40,759 nucleotides of DNA, from contig JAGCPW010000033.1 in NCBI GenBank assembly GCA_017965495.1, positions 1-40,759 on the forward strand. The letters run 5' to 3'. The translations under genes were made by a program, and so were the position numbers. Under the pieces are notes generated by a model that was not told where the DNA came from, did no database searches, and saw only the letters and a list, made by a program, of their open reading frames with translations. The number at the start of each line of letters is the position of its first letter. Position 1 is the stretch's first letter. This document shows, one piece after another, positions 33,877 through 40,759 of the stretch. This DNA is from Eubacterium sp. Its GTDB lineage: Bacteria; Bacillota; Clostridia; Lachnospirales; Lachnospiraceae.

Positions 33877-35441
33877 TGAGTTATATAAAAGTAAGCAATA
33901 TAAAACTTAATATTGATTCCACTAATGAAGATGCTATAAAACTAGCTCTTGAAAAAGTTGGGCTAAAGGAAGCAGATGATATCGAAATTGTTAAACTATC
34001 AATTGATGCTAGAAAGAAACCTGACATAAAGAAGATTTATACCGTCGGATTTTCTACAGATAAAAATATAAAAGCCAAAGATAATGTTTTGGTAATGGAT
34101 GAAAAGCCATCATATAAATATGAGATTACAGGAGATCGAGTATTAGACAAAAGAACAGTGGTGATAGGTTTTGGACCAGCTGGTATGTTTGCTTCATATC
34201 TCCTTGCTATTAATGGATACAAACCGATAATAATTGAACGCGGCGGAAAAGTAGAAGACAGAGTGAAATCTGTTGAAAAGTTTTGGGATACTAATGAATT
34301 AGATCCCGAATCCAATGTTCAGTTTGGAGAAGGTGGAGCTGGTACTTTTTCTGATGGAAAACTAAACACTGGAAATAAAGATAAGTTTAATAGAATTAAA
34401 TTTGTTTTAGATACATTTGTAAATTTTGGAGCAGATGAAAAAATTAAATATGACTTCAAACCACATATTGGAACTGATGTACTTACCAAACTTGTTAAGA
34501 ATATGAGAGAAGAAATCATATTAAATGGCGGAGAATTTTATTTTGACACTAAAGTTGTTGATATTAAAAACGATGGTTTAGTTAAAGTAAAAACTGATGA
34601 TAAAGAATTTGAGACTGATCTTGCCATTCTTGCAATAGGTAATGCAGCTAGAGATACTTTTAAGATGCTAATAGATAATGGGTTTGATTTAGAGTCTAAA
34701 CCATTTGCCGTAGGCGTTAGAATTGAGCATAAACAAAAAGATATAAACTTAAATCAATATGGTTTTGAAGATAACAGATTAGGAGCTGCTCCGTATAAAT
34801 TTGTCTATCACACAAATTCTGGAAGAAGTGTTTATTCTTTCTGTATGTGTCCAGGTGGCTATGTGGTCAACTCCACATCTGAAAATGGAAGAGTGGTAGT
34901 CAATGGAATGAGTTATAGTGGACGAGATGGAGAGAATGCAAACAGTGCTATAGTATGCTCAGTTAATTCTGATGATTTTGGAACAAATGACGCACTTTGT
35001 GGTATGGATTTTCAAATGTCTATTGAGAGAAATGCAAATAAAGAAGGCGAAGGGAAAATCCCTGTACAAAAACTAATTGACTTTAAAAATAATGTGGAGA
35101 CTACAGAACTTGGAAGCATAACACCAAACATAAAAGGTGCATACAAGTTAGGAAATCTAACAAATGTTTTGCCACCACATATTTGCAAAGAATTGATTGA
35201 ATCAATTGATCACTTTGGCGAAATAATAGATGGATTTAACGATGATGATGTGGTTTTATCTGGAGTTGAAAGTAGAACATCATCTCCAGTCAGAATTATT
35301 AGAGACGATAACTTCGAATCAAACATTAAAGGAGTTTATCCTATTGGAGAAGGCGCGGGTTACGCCGGAGGTATAGTTTCATCAGCTGTGGATGGAATTA
35401 AACTATTTGAGAAAATAATAGCCAAATATAAGCCGAATTAG
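33876..35441 (+). CDS. FAD-dependent dehydrogenase (COG2509 family)
   Basis: This 521-residue flavoprotein belongs to an uncharacterised FAD-dependent dehydrogenase family (COG2509) common in Clostridia. An N-terminal domain of about 90 residues (MSYIKVSNIKLNIDSTNEDA) precedes the dinucleotide fold VVIGFGPAGMFASYLLA. Family features are NVQFGEGGAGTFSDGKLNT, YSFCMCPGGYVVNSTSENG and the C-terminal YPIGEGAGYAGGIVSSAVDG. The ATG at 33876 overlaps the previous stop and is chosen over a longer in-frame reading starting at 33816 inside the preceding gene, since the shorter form begins as homologues do. Confidence 0.88.
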   Translation: MSYIKVSNIKLNIDSTNEDAIKLALEKVGLKEADDIEIVKLSIDARKKPDIKKIYTVGFSTDKNIKAKDNVLVMDEKPSYKYEITGDRVLDKRTVVIGFGPAGMFASYLLAINGYKPIIIERGGKVEDRVKSVEKFWDTNELDPESNVQFGEGGAGTFSDGKLNTGNKDKFNRIKFVLDTFVNFGADEKIKYDFKPHIGTDVLTKLVKNMREEIILNGGEFYFDTKVVDIKNDGLVKVKTDDKEFETDLAILAIGNAARDTFKMLIDNGFDLESKPFAVGVRIEHKQKDINLNQYGFEDNRLGAAPYKFVYHTNSGRSVYSFCMCPGGYVVNSTSENGRVVVNGMSYSGRDGENANSAIVCSVNSDDFGTNDALCGMDFQMSIERNANKEGEGKIPVQKLIDFKNNVETTELGSITPNIKGAYKLGNLTNVLPPHICKELIESIDHFGEIIDGFNDDDVVLSGVESRTSSPVRIIRDDNFESNIKGVYPIGEGAGYAGGIVSSAVDGIKLFEKIIAKYKPN

Positions 35442-35472
35442 GGCTCTATGGCTAATGACATCAGACTTAAAA

Positions 35473-35513
35473 TATAGTAAAATATACTATTGAGAAACAC
35501 ACGGGAGAATGTT
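35473..35513 (+). promoter_or_regulatory. Possible weak promoter and dyad before the 393-residue unknown gene
   Basis: TATACT at 35483-35488 resembles a -10 box, and ATAGT/ACTAT (about 35474-35490) form a small dyad around it. No good -35 box is seen at normal spacing. The GGGAG ribosome site is at 35503-35507. The element is uncertain. Confidence 0.3.
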
Positions 35514-36695
35514 ATGAATATTCGATTTCTAGCACAATTTGAATACTTTAACGCGGTTCATTTGAAGGACGATATTATACTCGAAAAAGAGTATGAAGCA
35601 GGTCCTTTTGAGAACATACCTAAGGTGCGTTATTACTTATATTTTCTTGAGGAAAATGTAAGAAAAGAAGTTGCTCCACATTCAGATAAAGTGGATATTT
35701 TTGAGATTACAAATTGTGTTCACCATTCTGATTTTATTTATTTTACAGAGTACGATAAAGATGTGGATGGTGGATATGTTTTTAATATAATTAGATACAA
35801 TATCACAGACCATACTTTTGGTAAGATTATTACACTTAGAGATGATATTAATCTTTATCCAAATCATAAACAGATTAAAATATTTGTTTTGGATGATCAA
35901 AACTTGATTATTCAGAGAGCTTTGCCGAAGGTATCTGAAACTGATCCTGATAAGTATGGATTTCATAAATTTTCACAAATTGTATTTAACTTTGTGAAAA
36001 ACAAACAGATTGTGATTCATAATCAAAACTTAGTTGATAATGGAATTGATTACATTATTCCTTATAGTGAGAATGACTGTATTATGAAGACTGGTTATCC
36101 AGTGTTTGATCAAGGTGTGGTCTCTGAGGAAGACGCAGCTGTAGAGTCTATTGTTTCATTAAACATCCAACAGTTTTTGAGTGACTTGCAGCTTGAACAA
36201 CAAAATGTTGTTTATAACAATATAGACCAAAGTTTCTTTGATTCAACCATTGGTAAAGCGAAGATTCAAGGTGAATATTTGATTTACTCTAAGTACAATC
36301 ATGACGATGATGAAGAGAGTACTATATTCTACAATTTAGAGACAAAAGAAACATATACATGTGTAAACAAAACTTCTCATAAGCACTCACTTATTAATTA
36401 CGCAACAGTGATTGATAATGTGCCTTATATGCTTATGAAAAAATCTTATGGCACTGAGTTTTTGAATCTTATGACTGATGAGATTGAAAATACTTATCCG
36501 CCTGAATACAACATTGAATACATTAACAACACTACAGTAGTTGCTTCGTTCAAAGAAAAAAATATTTGGAACAAGGAAAAAACAGGTGTTGCCATTATAA
36601 AATATCCTGGAAAGAAAGTAGTTTTACAAGAGAACGGAATCTATATTGGTGCAATTGCATCTAATGATGAAACTACTTATATCTTCCTAGAGTAA
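35514..36695 (+). CDS. Unknown protein, probably cytoplasmic and beta-rich
   Basis: I do not recognise this 393-residue protein. It has no signal peptide or membrane segment. It is acidic and rich in Asn, Tyr, Ile and Asp. Alternating short beta-like stretches with turns recur (DFIYFTEYDKDVDGGYVFNI, EYLIYSKYNHDDDEESTIFY, VPYMLMKKSYGTEFLNLMTD), suggesting a beta-propeller-like or repeat architecture; this is only an impression. The ATG at 35514 is chosen because GGGAG at 35503-35507 has good spacing. It lies between a flavoprotein and the folate gene, 9 bases before the latter, so it is likely co-transcribed with fthC-miaB. Confidence 0.7.
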   Translation: MNIRFLAQFEYFNAVHLKDDIILEKEYEAGPFENIPKVRYYLYFLEENVRKEVAPHSDKVDIFEITNCVHHSDFIYFTEYDKDVDGGYVFNIIRYNITDHTFGKIITLRDDINLYPNHKQIKIFVLDDQNLIIQRALPKVSETDPDKYGFHKFSQIVFNFVKNKQIVIHNQNLVDNGIDYIIPYSENDCIMKTGYPVFDQGVVSEEDAAVESIVSLNIQQFLSDLQLEQQNVVYNNIDQSFFDSTIGKAKIQGEYLIYSKYNHDDDEESTIFYNLETKETYTCVNKTSHKHSLINYATVIDNVPYMLMKKSYGTEFLNLMTDEIENTYPPEYNIEYINNTTVVASFKEKNIWNKEKTGVAIIKYPGKKVVLQENGIYIGAIASNDETTYIFLE

Positions 36696-36704
36696 GGAGA
36701 ACAT

Positions 36705-37232
36705 ATGGATAAAGAGACTTTAAGAAAAGCGGTTATTAAAGAAAGACTTGAGTTGACTAATCAGGAGATTTTGACGAAGAGCAGAATTATTTGTCAAAAG
36801 ATTATTAATACTCCTGAATACAAGAGTGCGAAAGTAGTTTATATGTACTATGCAGTCAACAACGAAGTATCACTTCGAATGATTTATGATGACTGCAGGA
36901 AGAATAATAAAATTATGGCCTTTCCAAAGGTTGTTGGAGATAAGATTAAGTTTTGTGTGGCAGAATCTGAAGATGATTTTGAAATTGGAAAGTTTAGTAT
37001 TCCTGAGCCAAAGTCCAATGAAGAAGCACCAGCTCCAGATATCATCTTGGTTCCTGGTGTAGCATTTTCACAAGACTGTATGAGAATAGGATATGGCGGA
37101 GGATTTTATGATAAATACTTATCAGAAGTTCCTGTCCATTCATTGGGAGTATGTTACTCGTTCCAAGTACTAGAAAGCATTCCAACCACTTCTCATGATG
37201 AAAGGCTAGATGAAATAGTTTTTGACGATTAG
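36705..37232 (+). CDS. fthC: 5-formyltetrahydrofolate cyclo-ligase
   Basis: This enzyme converts 5-formyltetrahydrofolate to 5,10-methenyltetrahydrofolate with ATP, recycling a folate dead end. The 175-residue length is normal. The N-terminal Lys/Arg-rich LRKAVIKERLELT and the signature VPGVAFSQDCMRIGYGGGFY with DKYL are present, the glycine-rich part being the ATP-binding loop. AAGGAG precedes the ATG. miaB starts 7 bases after its stop. Confidence 0.94.
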   Translation: MDKETLRKAVIKERLELTNQEILTKSRIICQKIINTPEYKSAKVVYMYYAVNNEVSLRMIYDDCRKNNKIMAFPKVVGDKIKFCVAESEDDFEIGKFSIPEPKSNEEAPAPDIILVPGVAFSQDCMRIGYGGGFYDKYLSEVPVHSLGVCYSFQVLESIPTTSHDERLDEIVFDD

Positions 37233-37239
37233 AGGTTTT

Positions 37240-38646
37240 ATGGAGTTTCAAACTGAAGAAGAGAAACAATTATTTTACATTGATAAATGTAGAGAAATAA
37301 TTAAACAAAAAGAGAATAAACTTGGAAGAAAACTAACAGCGTGTGTCGTCACATTTGGATGCCAAATGAACTTTAAAGATTCAGAGAAATTAGTTGGTAT
37401 CTTGACTGAAATGGGTTACGAGGAGACTGATGACGAACATGCTGATTTAGTTTTATATAACACATGTACTGTAAGAGAAAATGCCAACTTTAAGATTTAT
37501 GGGAGGCTAGGATATCTTTCTAAGATTAAAGAAAAGAATCCTGAGATGATAGTCGGACTTTGCGGCTGTATGATGCAGGAGAAGCATGTTGTTGATAAGT
37601 TAAATAAAAGTTATAAATTTATAGATTTAATCTTTGGTACACACAACTTATATAACTTTGCAGAACTTATGTATGAAAGATTGAGCGAAGATCATAAGGT
37701 GGAAGAGATATTAGAAGGCACTGATAAGATAGTGGAAGATCTTCCAACTGTAAGAAAGTATTCTTTCAAGTCTGGTGTTAACATTATGTTTGGCTGTAAT
37801 AACTTTTGCAGCTACTGCATAGTTCCTTATGTAAGAGGAAGAGAACGTAGCAGAAAGCCAGAAGACATCATTGAGGAGATTAAAAGACTTGTGGATGATG
37901 GTGTGGTTGAGATAATGCTTCTTGGTCAAAATGTTAATTCTTATGGTAAGACATTAGATAAACCAATCTCATTTGCTGAATTATTAAGACAAGTCACTAA
38001 AATTGATGGTCTTAAGAGGATTAGATTTATGACATCTCATCCAAAAGATTTGTCTGATGAACTTATTGAAGTGATGCATTCATCTGACAAGATTTGTAAG
38101 CAGTTCCATTTACCTTTGCAATCAGGTAGTGATCGAATCTTAAAGGAGATGAATAGACATTACACAAAGGATGGATATTTAGAACTAGTTGAGAAATTGA
38201 GAAAGTCAGTTCCTGATATTGGTTTGTCTACAGATATCATTGTTGGTTTTCCTGGAGAGACTGAAGAAGATTTCCAAGATACATTAGAAGTTATAGAAAA
38301 ATCTAGATTTGATTCTGTATTTACTTTTATCTATTCTAAGCGAACAGGAACTCCAGCGGCAGAAATGCCAGATCAAGTAGAAGAGTCTATAATTAAAGAT
38401 AGATTTAATAGATTACTTAAAGTTGTTAATCAGATATCAAATGAAAAGATTGATGAAAAGCTTGGCAACATTGAAGAAGTGTTGATTGAAGAGAAGAATG
38501 AGCGACTAGATAATTATGTTTCAGGAAGACTAAGTAATAATACAGTGGTTCATGTGCCAGGTGATGATACTTTAATTGGTACATTACAAAAAGTAAAATT
38601 AAACGAAGCCAAAGGCTTTTATTATATGGGAGAATTAGTAAATTGA
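37240..38646 (+). CDS. miaB: tRNA-2-methylthio-N6-dimethylallyladenosine synthase MiaB
   Basis: MiaB is a radical SAM methylthiotransferase that modifies A37 of tRNAs reading codons starting with U. The 468-residue protein has the N-terminal cluster cysteines Cys41 (TFGCQMNF), Cys76 (NTCTVRE) and Cys110 (CGCMMQE). The radical SAM cluster cysteines are Cys186, Cys190 and Cys193 in CNNFCSYCIVPYVRGRERSR. A TRAM domain ends it. The ATG at 37240 has AGAGG at 37231-37235, overlapping the fthC stop; an in-frame TTG at 37222 lies before that site. It overlaps mutS by four bases if that gene starts at TTG. Confidence 0.95.
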   Translation: MEFQTEEEKQLFYIDKCREIIKQKENKLGRKLTACVVTFGCQMNFKDSEKLVGILTEMGYEETDDEHADLVLYNTCTVRENANFKIYGRLGYLSKIKEKNPEMIVGLCGCMMQEKHVVDKLNKSYKFIDLIFGTHNLYNFAELMYERLSEDHKVEEILEGTDKIVEDLPTVRKYSFKSGVNIMFGCNNFCSYCIVPYVRGRERSRKPEDIIEEIKRLVDDGVVEIMLLGQNVNSYGKTLDKPISFAELLRQVTKIDGLKRIRFMTSHPKDLSDELIEVMHSSDKICKQFHLPLQSGSDRILKEMNRHYTKDGYLELVEKLRKSVPDIGLSTDIIVGFPGETEEDFQDTLEVIEKSRFDSVFTFIYSKRTGTPAAEMPDQVEESIIKDRFNRLLKVVNQISNEKIDEKLGNIEEVLIEEKNERLDNYVSGRLSNNTVVHVPGDDTLIGTLQKVKLNEAKGFYYMGELVN

Positions 38647-40759
38647 GTTTACCAAAACTTATGCAGGATGTTTGGGACAATCAGTTAGATTCCTTAACAC
38701 CAATGATGAAATCATATCTAGAAATCAAACAAGAACACAGTGATTGCATTGTGTTCTTTAGACTGGGCGATTTTTATGAAATGTTTTTTGATGATGCACT
38801 TACTGGTTCAAAAGAAATGGAAATTACTTTGACTGGAAAGAACTGCGGACTAGATGAGCGCGCTCCAATGTGTGGAGTTCCACATCATGCAGTTGATTCG
38901 TATATCAACAAATTAGTTTCTAAAGGTTATAAAGTTTGCATTGTTGAACAAACTGAAGATCCAGCCCAAGCCAAAGGTTTGGTAAAAAGAGAAGTAGTTA
39001 GAATAGTAACACCAGGTACCAATTTAGATTCCGCATCACTCGATGAGGGTAAGAACAATTACATTATGTCTATTGTTTATATTGGTGACATGTATGGTGT
39101 TTCTATTTGTGATGTAACTACAGGTGATTACTATGTGACTGAAGCTAGTTCTGAGCGAGATGTATTAGATGAGATTTATACATTTATGCCAACTGAGATT
39201 GTTTGCAATGCTGCATTTCTAGCACAAGGTATGAATCCATTTAACATAGATGAACTTAAAAATAGAATGAATGTTTCAATCTTTGAATTGGAAGATTGGT
39301 ACTTTGACGAAGATACATGTAATAACACTTTGAAAGATCATTTCAAAGTTTCATCTTTAAGTGGTTTAGGAATTACAGATTCGAAAGTTTATATATTAGC
39401 GGCTGGATCACTTCTTAGATATTTGTTTGAAACTCAAATGACAAGTCTAGAGCATATAACAAATCTTAAGCCTTACACATCTAGCACATTTATGATGCTT
39501 GATACATCTACTAGAAGAAACCTTGAGCTTTGTGAGACTATGCGTGATAAACAAAAACGTGGCTCGCTTCTTTGGGTGCTAGATAAGACAAAGACAGCAA
39601 TGGGCGCAAGAACACTAAGAAGTTATATAGAACAGCCTCTTATTTCTAAAGATGAAATAATAGCAAGACAAGAAGTGATAGAAGAACTTAATAATTCTTT
39701 AATTACTAGAGACGAATTAAGAGAATATTTATCACCGATTTATGACTTGGAAAGACTTTTGAGTAAGATTTCTTATAAGTCAGCCAATCCAAGAGATTTG
39801 ATTGCATTTAAGACTTCACTTGAAATGATTCCACATATCAAAAATGTAATTAAGGATTTTGAGTCTCCATTGTTTAGAGAGATTTTCAACTCACTTGATC
39901 CATTAACAGATATTGCCGAGTTAATTGATAAATCAATCAATGATGATCCACCTCTAAGTATTAGAGAAGGTGGAATCATTAAACTTGGTTACAATGATGA
40001 AGTAGATAAACTTCGAAATGCCAAAACAGAAGGCAAACAATGGTTAGCAGAACTAGAAGCTAAAGAAAAAGAAGATACAGGAATTACTAAACTTAAAATC
40101 AAATACAATAAAGTGTTTGGCTACTACTTGGAAGTTTCAAATTCATTTAAAGATCAAGTTCCAGAGCATTATATTAGAAAACAAACTCTTGCAAACGCAG
40201 AGAGATACACTACAGATAAGCTAAAAGAGTTAGAAGATATTATTGTGGGAGCCGAGGATAAATTGTTCTCACTTGAATACAATATATTCTCTGAGATTAG
40301 AGATGAGATTTATAATCAAATTTCAAGAATTCAATCTACAGCTAAAGCTATTGCAAAGATAGATGTTTTTGCATCGCTTGCATATGTGGCTGAACGAAAT
40401 GGTTATGTTAGACCAGAGATAAATGAAGATGGAAAAATTGATATCATCGAGGGAAGACATCCTGTAGTTGAAAAAATGATGGCTGAAAATATGTTTGTCA
40501 CAAACAACACACACTTAGATGAGGATGACAATAGATTTGCGATTATTACTGGTCCTAATATGGCTGGTAAGTCTACATACATGAGACAAACTGCGCTTAT
40601 CGTTTTGATGAGTCAAATTGGTTCATTTGTTCCAGCTGCTTCAGCCAATATTTCTATATGCGATAAAATATTTACTCGTGTGGGTGCATCTGATGATTTG
40701 GCGAGCGGTCAAAGTACATTTATGGTTGAGATGACTGAGGTTGCTAACATTTTAAGAAA
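38643..40759 (+). CDS. mutS: DNA mismatch repair protein MutS, cut by the window end
   Basis: MutS recognises base mismatches and recruits MutL. The open frame gives at least 705 codons and runs off the end of the window, so about the last 170 residues of a usual 870-880 residue protein are missing. The mismatch-binding motif Phe44-Tyr45-Glu46 is in RLGDFYEMFFDDA. The core domain is followed by the ATPase with Walker A GPNMAGKST at residues 637-645 and the later GASDDLASGQSTFMVEM. The TTG at 38643 is chosen because GGGAG at 38628-38632 is 10 bases upstream and the start overlaps the miaB stop (TTGA). An ATG at 38661 is in frame but has no ribosome site. miaB-mutS is a common order in Firmicutes. 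Confidence 0.93.
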   Translation, partial: MSLPKLMQDVWDNQLDSLTPMMKSYLEIKQEHSDCIVFFRLGDFYEMFFDDALTGSKEMEITLTGKNCGLDERAPMCGVPHHAVDSYINKLVSKGYKVCIVEQTEDPAQAKGLVKREVVRIVTPGTNLDSASLDEGKNNYIMSIVYIGDMYGVSICDVTTGDYYVTEASSERDVLDEIYTFMPTEIVCNAAFLAQGMNPFNIDELKNRMNVSIFELEDWYFDEDTCNNTLKDHFKVSSLSGLGITDSKVYILAAGSLLRYLFETQMTSLEHITNLKPYTSSTFMMLDTSTRRNLELCETMRDKQKRGSLLWVLDKTKTAMGARTLRSYIEQPLISKDEIIARQEVIEELNNSLITRDELREYLSPIYDLERLLSKISYKSANPRDLIAFKTSLEMIPHIKNVIKDFESPLFREIFNSLDPLTDIAELIDKSINDDPPLSIREGGIIKLGYNDEVDKLRNAKTEGKQWLAELEAKEKEDTGITKLKIKYNKVFGYYLEVSNSFKDQVPEHYIRKQTLANAERYTTDKLKELEDIIVGAEDKLFSLEYNIFSEIRDEIYNQISRIQSTAKAIAKIDVFASLAYVAERNGYVRPEINEDGKIDIIEGRHPVVEKMMAENMFVTNNTHLDEDDNRFAIITGPNMAGKSTYMRQTALIVLMSQIGSFVPAASANISICDKIFTRVGASDDLASGQSTFMVEMTEVANILR

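Noticed and set aside
1-40759. CRISPR arrays, tRNAs, insertion sequences or phage genes
   Set aside because: No repeated spacer-like units, cloverleafs, transposase motifs or phage genes were found; the gene order is conserved housekeeping throughout.

Overview
This window is the housekeeping core of a low-GC (about 35% by eye) Gram-positive genome, most likely a member of the Clostridia and plausibly Lachnospiraceae. The basis is the gene order rpmF-plsX-acpP-rnc-smc-ftsY, ylxM-ffh-rpsP-khpA-rimM-trmD-rplS-ylqF-rnhB-yraN, DUF512-der-plsY-gpsA and rpsU-phoH-ybeY. AGA-rich arginine use, strong AGGAGG ribosome sites, intrinsic terminators and sigma-A type promoters agree with this. All genes lie on the plus strand. 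I see no tRNA, rRNA, CRISPR array, insertion sequence or prophage, and no stretch over 300 bases without a gene.

Layout. (1) 1-328: rpmF with its own consensus promoter and a terminator. (2) 377-9850: plsX, acpP, rnc, smc, ftsY and a 960-residue YfhO-type membrane protein, ended by a terminator that contains the last stop codon. (3) 9831-14285: ylxM, ffh, rpsP, khpA, rimM, trmD and rplS, with a second promoter in front of rplS. (4) 14322-22243: rbgA/ylqF, rnhB, yraN, a DUF512 radical-SAM protein, der, plsY, gpsA and a cardiolipin synthase, mostly overlapping or nearly so. (5) 22261-26606: tyrS, alaS and a YbjQ-family gene. (6) 26611-28147: a basic secreted protein, then rpsU with a structured leader. 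(7) 28222-32665: phoH, ybeY, a DUF3048 protein and a MurJ/SpoVB-type flippase. (8) 32698 to the end: two flavoproteins, an unknown 393-residue protein, 5-formyltetrahydrofolate cyclo-ligase, miaB and the first about 705 codons of mutS.

How the genes work together. One theme is membrane lipid synthesis: PlsX makes acyl-phosphate from acyl-ACP, GpsA makes glycerol-3-phosphate, PlsY joins them, and the cardiolipin synthase acts further down. A second is protein targeting (FtsY and Ffh, the two SRP GTPases). A third is ribosome and RNA biology: L32, S16, L19, S21, RimM, TrmD, RbgA, Der, YbeY, PhoH, MiaB, RNase III, KhpA and two tRNA synthetases.

The most striking observation is in rplS. The reading frame carries an unusual 106-residue N-terminal extension, about half acidic residues, and is then cut by an in-frame TAA at 14025-14027, exactly where L19 proteins have a conserved glutamate (Phe-Glu-Gly). 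The remaining 71 codons of L19 are intact and well conserved but have no usual start codon. This is a sequencing error, a recent nonsense mutation, or recoding. Other points of interest are a 16-bp-scale overlap of stop codon, terminator and -35 box between the YfhO gene and ylxM, a dyad in front of the YbjQ gene, intercistronic hairpins before rnc and rimM, and the absence of the sporulation genes that sit in these gene orders in spore formers, which suggests an asporogenous organism.
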